From assembly GCF_002215215.1 (NCBI RefSeq), contig NZ_CP018632.1, positions 4,026,501 through 4,090,500 of the forward strand: DNA of 64,000 nucleotides, read 5' to 3'. The position numbers and the translations under genes are program-made. Positions 10,290-19,247 of the stretch are shown here, piece after piece (the stretch's first letter is position 1; each line of letters begins with the position of its first letter). Source of the stretch: Granulosicoccus antarcticus IMCC3135 (GTDB lineage Bacteria; Pseudomonadota; Gammaproteobacteria; Granulosicoccales; Granulosicoccaceae). The notes under the pieces are model-generated. The model was not told where the DNA came from. It saw only the letters and a program-made list of their open reading frames with translations, and did not search any database.

Positions 10290-11240
10290 ATGCCAAACAA
10301 TGCGTTTCATGTTGGGTTCGTTCTGTTCGACGGTTTTTCCAATATGGTGTTGGCCTGTTTGATGGAACCCCTGCGAGCAGTGCAAGGCCAATCGGATAAG
10401 CAGTCAACATGGTCGGTGCTGACTGTCGATGATGGTCCTGCCAGAAGTTCCAGCGGGCTACTTGTCACGCCCAGTCGGCCCTGTGCCGAAGTGGCCGATC
10501 TGGATGCATTGGTCATCGTTTCCGGCTATGGATTCCGTCAACACACCACGGCCAGCACAGGGAAACACCTGCGAGCCCTGGCCAAACGTTCGGATTTGCT
10601 GATCGGTGCGGATACGGGAGCATGGCTGCTGGCATCCAGCGGCTTGTTGAGCTCTGGGGAAGCCACCATTCACTGGCATGTACTGGATGAGTTCACTGAA
10701 TCGTTTCCCGCACTGACGTGTACTTTCACGCGGGTGGCAAAACAAAAGCAGATCTGGACCTGTGGCGGGGCCTCCACCGCGCTGGATTTGATGCTGGCGC
10801 TGATTGCCGAGACGTTTGGACCCGCTGCCGCGTTTAGTGCGTCGACCCTTTTTCTGCATGATGCAGAACGACAGTACCGTTCAGGGCGAGGCCCCAATTA
10901 TCTCAAAGGTAAAGGCAGCACCCGCCTGTTACAGGCGATCAATCGAATGGTGGAGACGGTCGAAGAACCGCTTTCTCTGGCAGATCTTGCTGCATCGGCG
11001 AGCCTTTCCCTGAGAACGCTCAATCGGTTGTTCCGCACTGAAATAGGCCTGTCACCAGGCCAGTATTATCAGATGTTAAGGCTCGATCGTGCGCGCGATC
11101 TGGCAACGAGTACCGAGCTGTCCTTATCCGAGATTGCCGTACGCTGTGGATTCTCGACAGCCTCCTCTCTCGGCAAGGCATTTTCACGTACCCATAAGAT
11201 CAGTATAGGAAAAATCCGATCTCGTCACGAGCATTATTGA
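10290..11240 (+). CDS. cdhR: GlxA/CdhR-type AraC-family activator of carnitine catabolism
   Basis: Transcription regulator, 316 residues from the ATG at 10290. The N-terminal two thirds is a DJ-1/PfpI-like (GATase1-like) domain: HVGFVLFDGFSNMVLACLMEP, then DALVIVSGYG and LIGADTGAWLLA. The C-terminal 100 residues are an AraC-type double helix-turn-helix (LADLAASASLSLRTLNRLFR; LSEIAVRCGFSTASSLGKAF). This architecture is that of CdhR, GbdR and ArgR-like activators of quaternary-amine and amino-acid catabolism. The divergent position beside cdhC makes CdhR the best fit. The frame is open upstream to 10161, but that part has no resemblance to the family. Confidence 0.82.
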   Translation: MPNNAFHVGFVLFDGFSNMVLACLMEPLRAVQGQSDKQSTWSVLTVDDGPARSSSGLLVTPSRPCAEVADLDALVIVSGYGFRQHTTASTGKHLRALAKRSDLLIGADTGAWLLASSGLLSSGEATIHWHVLDEFTESFPALTCTFTRVAKQKQIWTCGGASTALDLMLALIAETFGPAAAFSASTLFLHDAERQYRSGRGPNYLKGKGSTRLLQAINRMVETVEEPLSLADLAASASLSLRTLNRLFRTEIGLSPGQYYQMLRLDRARDLATSTELSLSEIAVRCGFSTASSLGKAFSRTHKISIGKIRSRHEHY

Positions 11241-11299
11241 GTCAAGCTGCGTGAATGATGCGCATAGACACGTCAAGTCGCTTGAGGTAGAAGGAATTC

Positions 11300-11635
11300 T
11301 CAGGCTGCGTATCGCTGCTGTTCCATCTCTGGGTGCTCTTCCATACTGACCACATCGGTTTGATGAGCCATTGGCGCAACGGCTGGCACAATAGCAACGA
11401 GCTGCTCGGTTGTATCAGTCGCAACAAGCCATGGCCAGGCCTTCACACCTTGCTCCAATAACTCACGAGAAAAACCCATATCGGCCAGCATATGATCACT
11501 TTTTGTCAGTAACGCTCGACGAGCACGGCGGCGCCCGACAACGTTAGCGAAAGCATGGCTTTCTGTGTCGAGCTTCTTGAGGGATAAAGCGGATGGGTAT
11601 CGAGCCATCATTAATTTGTAGGTACCGTAGAACAT
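11300..11635 (-). CDS. DUF1127-like small protein
   Basis: A 111-residue protein whose middle resembles the DUF1127 (YjiS-like) motif: a basic run RRRARRA, then SDHMLADMGFSRELLEQGV. Such proteins are short, Arg-rich, and in some bacteria bind RNA or affect phosphate and carbon metabolism. Here the motif has long flanks on both sides, unlike the typical 45-75 residue family member. It converges with the carnitine regulator, with 59 bases between the stops. Function is unknown. Confidence 0.55.
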   Translation of the reverse strand: MFYGTYKLMMARYPSALSLKKLDTESHAFANVVGRRRARRALLTKSDHMLADMGFSRELLEQGVKAWPWLVATDTTEQLVAIVPAVAPMAHQTDVVSMEEHPEMEQQRYAA

Positions 11636-11996
11636 GTATTGTAGTTTCTCTTGTTTGAAGCCAGCCTGATGCCGCTTCTTCAGTCTTTCTTGCTGACTAA
11701 GATAGCGACATGTAGTAACACAACAAACGATAAAAACTTGTGCCTACGGAAAGCGCAGCTTACTAATGACAGGCGGTCATATGACAGAGGCGGTACTGGT
11801 GTTTATTCGAGTATCGGTTGATCAGCAAAACGTATAGGTCTCTTGATATAAGGTATATTTCAATCAGTATCTGAAAATAAAGTATAGAGGTGATGGCTTA
11901 TCTGAACTCATTGTGTGTCAAGACAGTCATGTAGTAATATTACCTAGATGTCGGATGTATCAAGATAATCCAGCAAGTTTAAGTCAACTGGCGATT
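11636..11996. other. Intergenic stretch without a recognisable gene
   Basis: About 360 AT-richer bases between the DUF1127-like gene and the second lipoprotein. No open frame with coding character, tRNA or clear inverted repeat was seen. It must hold the promoter for the leftward DUF1127-like gene. Confidence 0.5.
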
Positions 11997-12902
11997 CTAT
12001 AGCCTCACTGTTCGAATCCTCGTCTCCAGCACCGAATGAATAACCACCAACAGCGCATCCCCCTTCTGTTGCGTCGTGTAGCCGGATCGCCAGGCGGAAA
12101 TTCTCGTCAGAGTGGCGTCCTGATCGATGAGCGAGCTGAGCTCGTCGTCTGCCGCATCACGCAAAGCAAGCTCACCGTCGTCCCGGGCCACGCAAAAGAA
12201 TCTGCGCCGGTCATGATCCCCCGATGCGTCGGATACGAATACCGGGCCGGCGATCTCGATGAAAATGACAGTCAATGTGTTAGCGTCAGCAGGAGCGGGT
12301 GGCCAGCGGAACACTGAATCGGAGGTAAGAGTGGCCAGACCCTCAGGTGTGACATTCTCCAACGGCGTGATGTTGGCAATTGGCATATCAGGAAAGCCGG
12401 GAAAGCTGTCACCGGGTACATCGAGTGTAAGTTCGTTAGGCGGGAGCGATGCACTGTCGACATAGCCAGAGTCGCCGGGTTCCGGATCCTGCAATAAGGT
12501 GTGCCAGGTACCTGCTGGTGAACTGAACACCAGTGCCTCACCGGCGCTGATGGACTCAACTTCGATTGTGCTGTCCGGTTCAATGATGAAGGCGGCTCCG
12601 AGACCCCATGGGGTAATGGCATCTGTCGAGCACAGATCAGGCGACGGCACGACTGTCTCGATGGTTCGCTCGTTTCCAAGAGGTTGATTAAGCAGCGCGA
12701 AGCTAGCCTCTATCGAAGTGCCTCGTTGACCGTCACCCAGCTGCTGATTGAGCCAGACGGCTCCCAAGCGTTGAATCGGTACGTTACTCGTCTCGCCGAT
12801 TTCGGCGGACGGGTCAGCCGATCCGTTGTCGCAGGCGCTGATCGTGAATGCCACAATCAGCAGGAGTCGAAGTGGTCGAGCTAGATCAGAGCCAGGCAAC
12901 AT
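11997..12902 (-). CDS. Lipoprotein, paralogue of the one at 3.5 kb
   Basis: Predicted lipoprotein, 301 residues. A signal peptide with hydrophobic core LRLLLIVAFTI ends in the lipobox TISAC. The mature part aligns end to end with the C-terminal domain of the lipoprotein at 3493-4587: a cysteine near PSPDLC, ISAGEALVFSSPAGTW, LPPNELTLDVPGDSFPGFPD, then a FRWPPAPADANT strand, a second cysteine and an A.DDGEL turn. The long GDT repeat is absent here, so the repeat is an optional linker and the domain is the conserved unit. Identity is moderate, which argues for old duplication. Function and family are unknown to me. Confidence 0.78.
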   Translation of the reverse strand: MLPGSDLARPLRLLLIVAFTISACDNGSADPSAEIGETSNVPIQRLGAVWLNQQLGDGQRGTSIEASFALLNQPLGNERTIETVVPSPDLCSTDAITPWGLGAAFIIEPDSTIEVESISAGEALVFSSPAGTWHTLLQDPEPGDSGYVDSASLPPNELTLDVPGDSFPGFPDMPIANITPLENVTPEGLATLTSDSVFRWPPAPADANTLTVIFIEIAGPVFVSDASGDHDRRRFFCVARDDGELALRDAADDELSSLIDQDATLTRISAWRSGYTTQQKGDALLVVIHSVLETRIRTVRL

Positions 12903-13052
12903 ATTTTAGAAGTTCAGTTGAGGATCTTCAGCGTTAACGTCATCATCTTTGCTAACGGACGAGAGAAGCTGGCCGCAGTCTAGCCTCCGGTCGGTTGACT
13001 TGCCCAGTAGCTCTCTTCGGTCCCCGAGTATAGGACATATCAAAACATCGAC

Positions 13053-13066
13053 CACCACTAGTGGTG
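13053..13066. repeat. Perfect 14-bp palindrome CACCACTAGTGGTG
   Basis: A perfect palindrome lying in the 190-base gap between the lipoprotein start and the left end of the IS630 element. It could be an operator for the lipoprotein gene or an insertion-site feature; nothing else in the window repeats it that I noticed. Confidence 0.5.
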
Positions 13067-13138
13067 TAACCGCTTGATAAATTCCAGTTATAGTCTAACT
13101 TCATAATAATACTTTGCAACCTGTTGAAGTGATTGAGA

Positions 13139-13621
13139 ATGCCTAAGCGTCATGTGGTTAAGTTGTCCGAAGAAGAGCGCCATGCTCTGGAGCAGATCTG
13201 TAAAACGGGACGCATAGCGGCGCAGAAGCGACGACATGCACAGATTTTGTTACTGGTTGATCAAGGAGAGCATGGTCCTTCGATGACCGATGCCGAGGTT
13301 GCTGAGCGAATGGAACTGACCACCCGTTGCATCGCAAAGACACGCCAGCGATGTGTGGAAGAAGGATTGGAACTGGCGCTGCAGCGTAAGAGACGCAGTC
13401 GAGAGCGAACGGCAAGATTGGATGGCGATGCGGAGGCCAGGCTAGTAAGCCTGGCTTGCAGTGATGCGCCAGAAGGCCAGGTGCGTTGGACGTTGAAGCT
13501 GTTGAGCGAGCGTCTGATTGAGCTGGAAATTGTCGAAAGCGTGGCTTATGAAACGGTGCGTCAAGTTTTAAAAAAACATCATAAAACCTTGGCAGAAACG
13601 CATGTGGTGCATAGCGCCTAA
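13139..13621 (+). CDS. IS630 transposase, N-terminal frame
   Basis: DNA-binding part of an IS630-family transposase, about 160 residues: LSEEERHALEQICKTGR..AQKRRHAQILL, then an HTH (MTDAEVAERMELTTRCIAKT) and the HTH_32-type region ending ETVRQVLKK. The frame stops at 13621 and the catalytic part continues in the +1 frame. The switch falls at GTTTTAAAAAAAC (13565-13577), a run of seven A residues. An eighth A would restore LKKN and a continuous protein. This is either a one-base deletion or a slippage site used to make the full enzyme. Confidence 0.8.
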   Translation: MPKRHVVKLSEEERHALEQICKTGRIAAQKRRHAQILLLVDQGEHGPSMTDAEVAERMELTTRCIAKTRQRCVEEGLELALQRKRRSRERTARLDGDAEARLVSLACSDAPEGQVRWTLKLLSERLIELEIVESVAYETVRQVLKKHHKTLAETHVVHSA

Positions 13622-14276
13622 AGAGGACGCGGGGTTTGTCTGCCAGATGGAGGCTGTACTGGATGTGTATAAAAGACCTTTTGATGCAGAGTATCCTGTG
13701 GTTTGTATGGACGAGACAACCAAACAATGCACGCGTGAGGTACAAAAACCGATCCCGGCATCGCCTGGCCAAAGTGAGCGCTACGACGGAGAGTACGAGC
13801 GCAATGGAGTTGCCCACCTGATGGTGTTCTATACGCCATTGGAGAGTCGACGCACGGTGCGTATTGCCGACAATCATGCGTCGGGCGAATGGGCCGAAGG
13901 CGTCCGTGACCTGGTGGAGAATCAATACCCCCACGCGAAAAAGATCACGCTGGTTATGGACAACCTGAGCACTCATAGCGGAGCCTCCCTATACAGAACG
14001 TTCGAACCCGCCGTGGCACATGCGCTTATGCAGAAGCTTGAGTTTGTCTTTACACCCAAGCATGGCAGTTGGTTGAATATGGCTGAATGTGAGTTCAGCG
14101 TTCTGGCCAGGCAATGTTTGGATCGACGCATTGCCGACGTGCCTACGCTGACCAAGGAGATAGCCGCATGGCAGACCCATCGCAACGAGAACGCCAAGCC
14201 TGCCGACTGGCGCTTTACAACCGACGATGCTCGTATCAAACTCAAAAGGCTTTACCCGAAAGTATCATGCAGTTAA
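13602..14276 (+). CDS. IS630 transposase, C-terminal DDE frame
   Basis: Catalytic half of the IS630 transposase. It reads MWCIAPKEDAGFV, then the DDE triad: Asp in VVCMDETTK, Asp in LVMDNLSTHSG and Glu in HGSWLNMAECEFSVL. All three residues are present and the frame is intact to the end of the element. It starts out of frame with the N-terminal half and reads back to the A7 run at 13570-13576, so an independent start at the ATG 13602 is unlikely to give a working enzyme. Confidence 0.8.
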   Translation: MWCIAPKEDAGFVCQMEAVLDVYKRPFDAEYPVVCMDETTKQCTREVQKPIPASPGQSERYDGEYERNGVAHLMVFYTPLESRRTVRIADNHASGEWAEGVRDLVENQYPHAKKITLVMDNLSTHSGASLYRTFEPAVAHALMQKLEFVFTPKHGSWLNMAECEFSVLARQCLDRRIADVPTLTKEIAAWQTHRNENAKPADWRFTTDDARIKLKRLYPKVSCS

Positions 14277-14280
14277 CCTA

Positions 14281-15220
14281 CTAGGCTGGCATACCGAATA
14301 CCCAACATCCATGGCTTTTCATCAATCATACAGCTGCCAGGTACCTGCCCATTCACCCTTTGAAGCACTTGCTGGGCCTGGGACGCTCACTCCACCACTC
14401 ATCTAGCATCTGATCAATCTTCACCACGCAACCATCCGTCTTACGGTTCTCGTCACTTGGGCAGTATCCTTCGATAATCTTTGCTTCGGAGTTTCTCCTG
14501 GCAAACACCTGGCGGCGGCGCACTCTAGAGCTGCCAAGTGCTTTCAACGCTTGATGTCGACCGTGCCTATGACAGCTTTGCGGATGAAACATACCGTCAA
14601 TGATCAATGTGATTAGCTATCATCAACAGCCGCTGTGGGCACTTTGCTGACCGTCGTCGCACCAGCCAAATCTTGCAAGTCAGAGGGTTCTTTGTTCAGA
14701 ACCATGTCAAGTAAATTCTTCAAAGAACAACGCTCTTACTGCGCTTTGCCAACCTGTTTACATGATCCGGCACTCTACAAAACTACCCTACTTCACTTTG
14801 GGCAGCTTTCTTAGTTGAGTTTCCATTTTTCTGAAGTGACAGGAGAGAAGTCCACTAAATCCGTACTAATGCTATTTTAACGGATTATTGCGCTTATACG
14901 ACTATTTGGAATTAGATTTTCGGTTTAGGATTCGTCGGCGTCTTCTGAGTGGCGAGTGAGATCAGGACTGAGTTCTGCCTCCAGTTCACTGACATTGGGC
15001 AAGCTGGATTGCAGGTCATCTGGCAAGTTACTAGCGAGGCGGAGACTCAACCGACAGGCATGTCACTGCGCGTCAGTGGGGTCCCGGCAGCGTGGGAGGA
15101 TTGCTCCCACTTGAGTTCTTCGGTGAATCGAGTATCCGAGTCTAGAATCAGTTGTCGAAGTTCGGTCAACAACAGTCTCTAGGGCTCGGACAAGTCTTTT
15201 GAACCAGCCATCAATCTTGT
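14281..15220. other. Non-coding or degraded stretch between IS630 and the KfrA-like remnant
   Basis: About 940 bases with only short open frames. A leftward 84-codon frame (14353-14607) has no family resemblance, and I do not call it a gene. The composition looks like decayed coding DNA. No RNA gene was recognised. Confidence 0.45.
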
Positions 15221-15221
15221 C

Positions 15222-15900
15222 ATTCATTGCAACCTGAATCCACTCTTTGTTTCTTCCCACAAGTCCGCCCAGTCGCATCTCTTATTGCCCCCTCTAGAAC
15301 CCAAAGATGCGCGAGCCGCGCCGTCACCATGGCCTGAAGCGTCTCCCCTTCCCGTTGCTCGCCCGTGCGCTGCGCGGTGAGTGCCAGCAATTGACCTTTG
15401 GTACTCGCCAGCGTCGATTGTGTCTTGCAGGCCGTGGCTGATGCTGATGCTGATGCTGATGCTGATGCTGATGCTGATGCTGATGCTGATGCTGATGCTG
15501 ATGCTGATGCTGATGCTGATGCTGATGCTGATGCTGATGCTGATGCTGATGCTGATGCTGATGCTGATGCTGATGCTGATGCTGATGCTGATGCTGATGC
15601 TGATGCTGATGCTGATGCTGATAGTGATGCTGATAGTGATGCTGATAGTGATGCTGATAGTGATGCTGATAGTGATGCTGATAGTGATGGTGATGGTCAG
15701 ATTGGAGCTCTCTCGCTGCCGTGCCTCGAGCTGGCTGTTCAGGTCCGTGCGGCTGGATCGTGCCTGGGACAGCGCGTCGGTTTGACGACGGACGCTGTCC
15801 CGTTCGACCCGCAACCCGTCGCGCTCGGCCAGGGCCTCATCGCGTAAGTGCTGACGCTCGGCTGTCAGCGTCTGGATGTGCGCTAACAGACAGACGAACG
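15222..15900 (-). pseudogene. Remnant of a KfrA-like coiled-coil DNA-binding protein, split by a microsatellite
   Basis: Leftward coiled-coil sequence: [20 protein letters not shown] and [15 protein letters not shown] on the N-terminal side (about 15870-15690), then, in another frame beyond the repeat, [20 protein letters not shown] and GETLQAMVTARLAHL to a stop near 15222. Such Glu/Arg/Leu-rich tails are typical of KfrA-type proteins found on plasmids and transposons. The N-terminal DNA-binding domain is missing, and a hexanucleotide repeat has expanded inside the coiled coil and the frame is broken across it. I infer the remains of a plasmid- or transposon-borne gene. Confidence 0.5.
15436..15690. 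repeat. Hexanucleotide microsatellite (gctgat)n grading into a 12-bp repeat
   Basis: About 31 perfect copies of gctgat (15436 to about 15622), followed by about six copies of a 12-base unit in which every second hexamer has changed to agtgat, ending at about 15690. It is one of the longest perfect bacterial microsatellites I would expect to see in a window this size. All frames through it are open on both strands, giving spurious Asp-Ala, Met-Leu or Ser-Ile polymers. Confidence 0.95.
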
Positions 15901-16199
15901 GACGCTTTCGGCGCAGAATTGATACAGTGTAACCAAAGAATTTCTGCATACAGACGGCAATGACAACATCCGGCAGACGAGAACGCTGTGATCTTCGCAA
16001 GGGACGAAATGAGCCACACAGATGCTCGGCCTCATTGCAGCGGCTGGCAGCCATCGCCGCAACATCCGTCAGCACCGTCCTTGAGCTCGACGAACCACAG
16101 ATAGCCTGGAACGCAGACCCCGAACTCTCAACGAACAAAGAAAGCGCAACCATGGTAATGATAACTGTAAGAACGGACGAGATTCCCAAACCGACGTTG

Positions 16200-16403
16200 A
16201 GTTCGACGCTCACGGCGCACAATGACCTTAAAATACTGCCTCTACTGGCGGTCGAAAAGCATCTCGGCTCGTCACCAGAAGGATTATCTCAGACCAAGGC
16301 GACCAGACGCCTGACTCAAAATGAGTCGAACGAGGTCGCGGAGAAGAAGACCCAAACACTGCTGAAAATTTTGACCTGTTTCAGGGGCATCATTCCGAGA
16401 TGA
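16200..16403 (+). pseudogene. N-terminal remnant of a P3A-type H+-ATPase
   Basis: A rightward frame that matches the cytoplasmic N-terminus of plasma-membrane-type proton ATPases: LGSSPEGLSQTKATRRLTQN, then EVAEKKTQTLLKILTCF. In intact family members this leads into FWGPIPWMIE and the first membrane helix; here the frame reads CFRGIIPR and stops, so the remaining 700-800 residues are lost. Only about 55 residues are recognisable. No start codon or promoter could be assigned. Confidence 0.6.
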
Positions 16404-17007
16404 AACGCGCTGGGAACTGATGTCGATCAATCCGAAATCACCAGTACTCTGACAATTTGTTCAGAAGGCAGCTCAATCCTCCCGTGCTGGCGCAATTCTT
16501 CCGAAGGTCAACCACGGAATGTCGAAACACAATACGTATTCGGGAGTGGCCGCACTCGAGAATTACGAGTCGTTACTGCTTGCGCTGAACGACGCGCATG
16601 TGCTGTCCGAGTGCGAGATCATGGGCGGTTTCGAGGACACTGCGGCTGCCAATAAAAACGCGGACGATTCTGACGTCGACCTTGCCTGAAAATTGATTCC
16701 TCCTCAGGGGAATTTGACCCTGTTCATGAGCGCCGACGAAACGTTGCAAACAATGAGAGGCTGGATACCCTGTAGACGTTACAGGCAGCCGCGTAGTCCA
16801 GAAGGACCGGTCAGATTTACGCAACGCCGAGGTAATACCAGATATTCAGAGCGAACGAATTAAGTTCGCTACCGCACAGACAACCTTTGTCCTTCGAGTT
16901 CATAAAAGAACCAGTTTGAGCTATCGAGTTGATGGCCGACCAGAATCGCATTTCCTGCTTGCAGCACCGCAAGCTCACTCTTCCTGTCGACTACTGGAGC
17001 TTTCCCC
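16404..17007. other. Decayed DNA, including a fragment repeated at 25.4 kb
   Basis: No intact gene. The parts at about 16415-16450 (CTGATGTCGATCA.CCGAA) and 16619-16690 (GGGCGGTTTCGAGGACACTG onward, ending MGGFEDTAAANKNADDSDVD) resemble the stretch 25345-25545, which reads GVLKNAAAAHENAGGSDTNV. These seem to be two decayed copies of one gene end; I cannot name its family. Confidence 0.4.
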
Positions 17008-17484
17008 ATGATTTCACTTCGTACTGTTGCAATCGCGACCGCCCTGAGCACTTTTGGCCTTACTGGGTGTGCCCAGATGCCCGTCGGGCACAACGCTCAA
17101 CGTCCTGATGCCGCATCCACTGGAAACATGTCCATGCCGATGGACGGTTCCGAGGCGCAAATGGCTCGCATGGACGAACAGATGACGGCCATGCAGGCGA
17201 TGCACGACAAGATGATGGAGGCCAAGACGCCGGAAGAGCGAAACGCCATGATGGCGGAGCATACGGAGGTCATGCAGAACAGCATGGCCATGATGAATGA
17301 AATGGGCTCTGGCGGCATGATGGACAAGGGCGGCATGAAAGACAAGCCCGACATGCAGGACAAGGACCGGATGCATAGTGACATGGGCAAGCATCGCAAG
17401 ATGATGGAAAAGCGCATGCAGATGATGCAGTCCATGATGCAGATGATGATGGACCACATGCCCCCTGCCCCGGGCAAGTCTTGA
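17008..17484 (+). CDS. Methionine- and histidine-rich lipoprotein
   Basis: Predicted lipoprotein, 158 residues, with signal peptide and lipobox LTGC (Cys21). The mature part is extraordinarily rich in Met, with Lys, Asp and His: MSMPMDG, MARMDEQMTAMQAMHDKMME, then repeated MMxxMM stretches to the C-terminus. Methionine-rich exported proteins often bind Cu(I) or Ag(I), and this one would form helices in the middle. Copper binding is inference. It lies in decayed DNA, but its own frame and start (ATG, preceded by CTGGAG) are intact. A CopA-type ATPase is encoded 31 kb away, not beside it. Confidence 0.75.
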   Translation: MISLRTVAIATALSTFGLTGCAQMPVGHNAQRPDAASTGNMSMPMDGSEAQMARMDEQMTAMQAMHDKMMEAKTPEERNAMMAEHTEVMQNSMAMMNEMGSGGMMDKGGMKDKPDMQDKDRMHSDMGKHRKMMEKRMQMMQSMMQMMMDHMPPAPGKS

Positions 17485-17680
17485 AGGGCGACGAAAAGAG
17501 AGCCGGAGTATCCGCACGTCGACTCGCTTACTACAAGTTTGGTACAGTGGGCAGATAAACATGATCGGTGATCGTCATCTGCGTAGGAGATGCGTGCTGA
17601 CACGGCGCGTGAAGATTGCAACGCACCCTTCGTCTGCCTGGAGCGATTGCTCTGGCGTTCTTCTTTACTCAGGAGGTTCT

Positions 17681-17761
17681 ATGAAGTACTTGACGGCGAT
17701 TGTTGTTTGTTTGATGCCTATGCTCGCCAGTGTCGTCGCAACAGCTTTCGCCCTTCACTGA
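17681..17761 (+). pseudogene. Truncated start of an exported protein
   Basis: A strong ribosome-binding site (AGGAGGTTCT) precedes the ATG at 17681. It encodes a 26-residue signal-peptide-like sequence, MKYLTAIVVCLMPMLASVVA then TAFALH, and stops just where the P-type ATPase remnant of the opposite strand begins. I read this as a real gene start cut off at a deletion junction. The identity of the lost gene is unknown. Confidence 0.5.
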
Positions 17762-18863
17762 ACCAGAGCACTCCACTGACCATCGCCACACACACGGACC
17801 ACTGGCCCGCCGAGAGCGGTACAGTGCCGAAGGCGAGGTTGAGGAATGGCAGGTGAACGAGCGCCCCCTTGCAGTGCTGTCGACAACGCTACCGCGGCCC
17901 ACAGCCAGCGGTTTGAGAAAGCGGCTCGGAACGCGGATGCGGACTTGGAGCGCGCGTTAACGCAGTTGAAAAGCTGTGTCAGCACCAGCACCGTGAAGGT
18001 GGCGGTGCGCGCCAGTTCCAGGCTGTGCGGGCCGGCGCCCAGCCAGGTATCAACCGGCTCGATCAGTCCACCGGGCAAGAACAGGTCCAGCGTCAGCAGG
18101 GTCAGCACCGACGTCGACAATGCCAAGACCTGCCGCAATGCGCACCGCCGTGCGCGGATGGTCGCCGGTGATCATGATCACGCGGATGCCGGCCTGCCGG
18201 GCCTGGTCGATTGCCACGGCCGCCTCCTTGCGAGGCGGATCGATGATGCCCACTGTGCCGAGGTACTCCAGATTCTGTTCAAATGAGGCCGCCTCCTCCG
18301 CAGCATCGGTCGGCACCTTCGCGTCAGCTGCCACGTTGCGGCGCGCCACGGCCAGCGTGCGCAGCGCCTCATCGCTCATCGCAGCCACGTCGGCAAATAT
18401 CTGCGAGTGCAAGGCTGCATCGAGTGCAACCGTAGATTCGCCGTGGCGTGTGTGAGGTGGTCATCTTCGCCAACGCCGCTACTGCCTGCGCCGTCTTGGC
18501 TTCCTGCAGCCAGCCCAGCACGGCGTTCAGCACCACCACGCAGATGATGACGATGGCATCCAGAGGCCAGCCGGCCACATCTGGTTGACTCCGGCCATCA
18601 AACCACCAGGCAGCCAGAGCCACAGCTGCTGCTATACCCAGCAGGTAGACCAGCGGGTTCTGCAGCTGCGCCAACGCCCGGCGCCAGACTGGCACGGGTG
18701 GCAGAGCGCGCAGTTCGTTCGGACCGTCCGCGCGCAGCCGCTTGGCAGCCTCCCCGGCGTCGAGTCCACGCTCCAGGTTGGTGCCAAGCGATGAGACCAG
18801 ATCGTCAAAATCGATCAGCGACGGGTCTTTCGGTGAAGCTTTCTGCGATTCGGGATCTGGCAT
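17760..18863 (-). pseudogene. P2-type cation ATPase with large internal deletions
   Basis: Three pieces of one leftward P-type ATPase in the right order. N-terminal piece (18863-18455): FDDLVSSLGTNLERGLDAGE, RLRADGPNEL and two membrane helices to AVLGWLQEAKTAQA. Middle piece (about 18440-18115): part of the P/HAD region, GIIDPPRKEAAVAIDQARQA and IRVIMITGDHPRTAVRIAAG. C-terminal piece (about 18138-17760): last membrane helices. Missing are the actuator domain, the DKTGT phosphorylation site, the nucleotide-binding domain and most later helices, so the protein cannot work. Layout resembles Ca2+/cation-transporting members. Confidence 0.75.
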
Positions 18864-19247
18864 CGGCGTAGTTGAGAAAGACCCTTTCCGACCCGTGCGT
18901 CGCGCCTGGCCGGTAACCCGTACGTCGTCGTGTCCGTATACGTCGATTTTCTGCAGATTCCTGAATTGGCGAAGCATGGTGTTCTGGCTTTCAACGGTTT
19001 CAAACGCAGAGCGTCCGGCAGGAGTAGGGTCAGTGGACGCGCAGCAAGGTGCATGGTCCAATGGACAGTTTGCCCGGAACAGGGAAATTAAAAGTGCGCC
19101 TCTGGCGGCACGGCGTCTGTGCGATAGCGCACAATGCAGCTCCGACGGCGCCAGAGCCTGCCCCTGCGCAATGCCGCCGGTTAACACACCGGTTCCCAGC
19201 AAATGCGCGAGCCATTGCAAGCAGGCAGAACGCTGTCAACCGCGCTG

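Larger units (their letters stand above)
13091..14280 (+). mobile_element. IS630-family insertion sequence, complete
   Basis: An element of about 1.19 kb bounded by TA dinucleotides (13091-13092 and 14279-14280), the IS630/Tc1 target. The ends form imperfect inverted repeats: left GTCTAACTTCATAATAATAC, right complement GGTTAACTGCATGATACTTT, sharing TAACT.CAT and ATACTTT. Inside are two overlapping frames of one transposase. Termini and both halves look intact, so it may be recently active or use frameshifting. Confidence 0.8.

Noticed and set aside
14353-14607. Leftward 84-codon frame
   Set aside because: No family resemblance, no convincing ribosome-binding site, in decayed DNA.
15436-15690. 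Possible CRISPR-like array
   Set aside because: Units are directly contiguous with no spacers; it is a tandem microsatellite.
15398-15847. Long open frames of Asp-Ala, Met-Leu and Ser-Ile polymers through the microsatellite
   Set aside because: All frames are open on both strands because of the 6-bp unit; no start signal or family resemblance.
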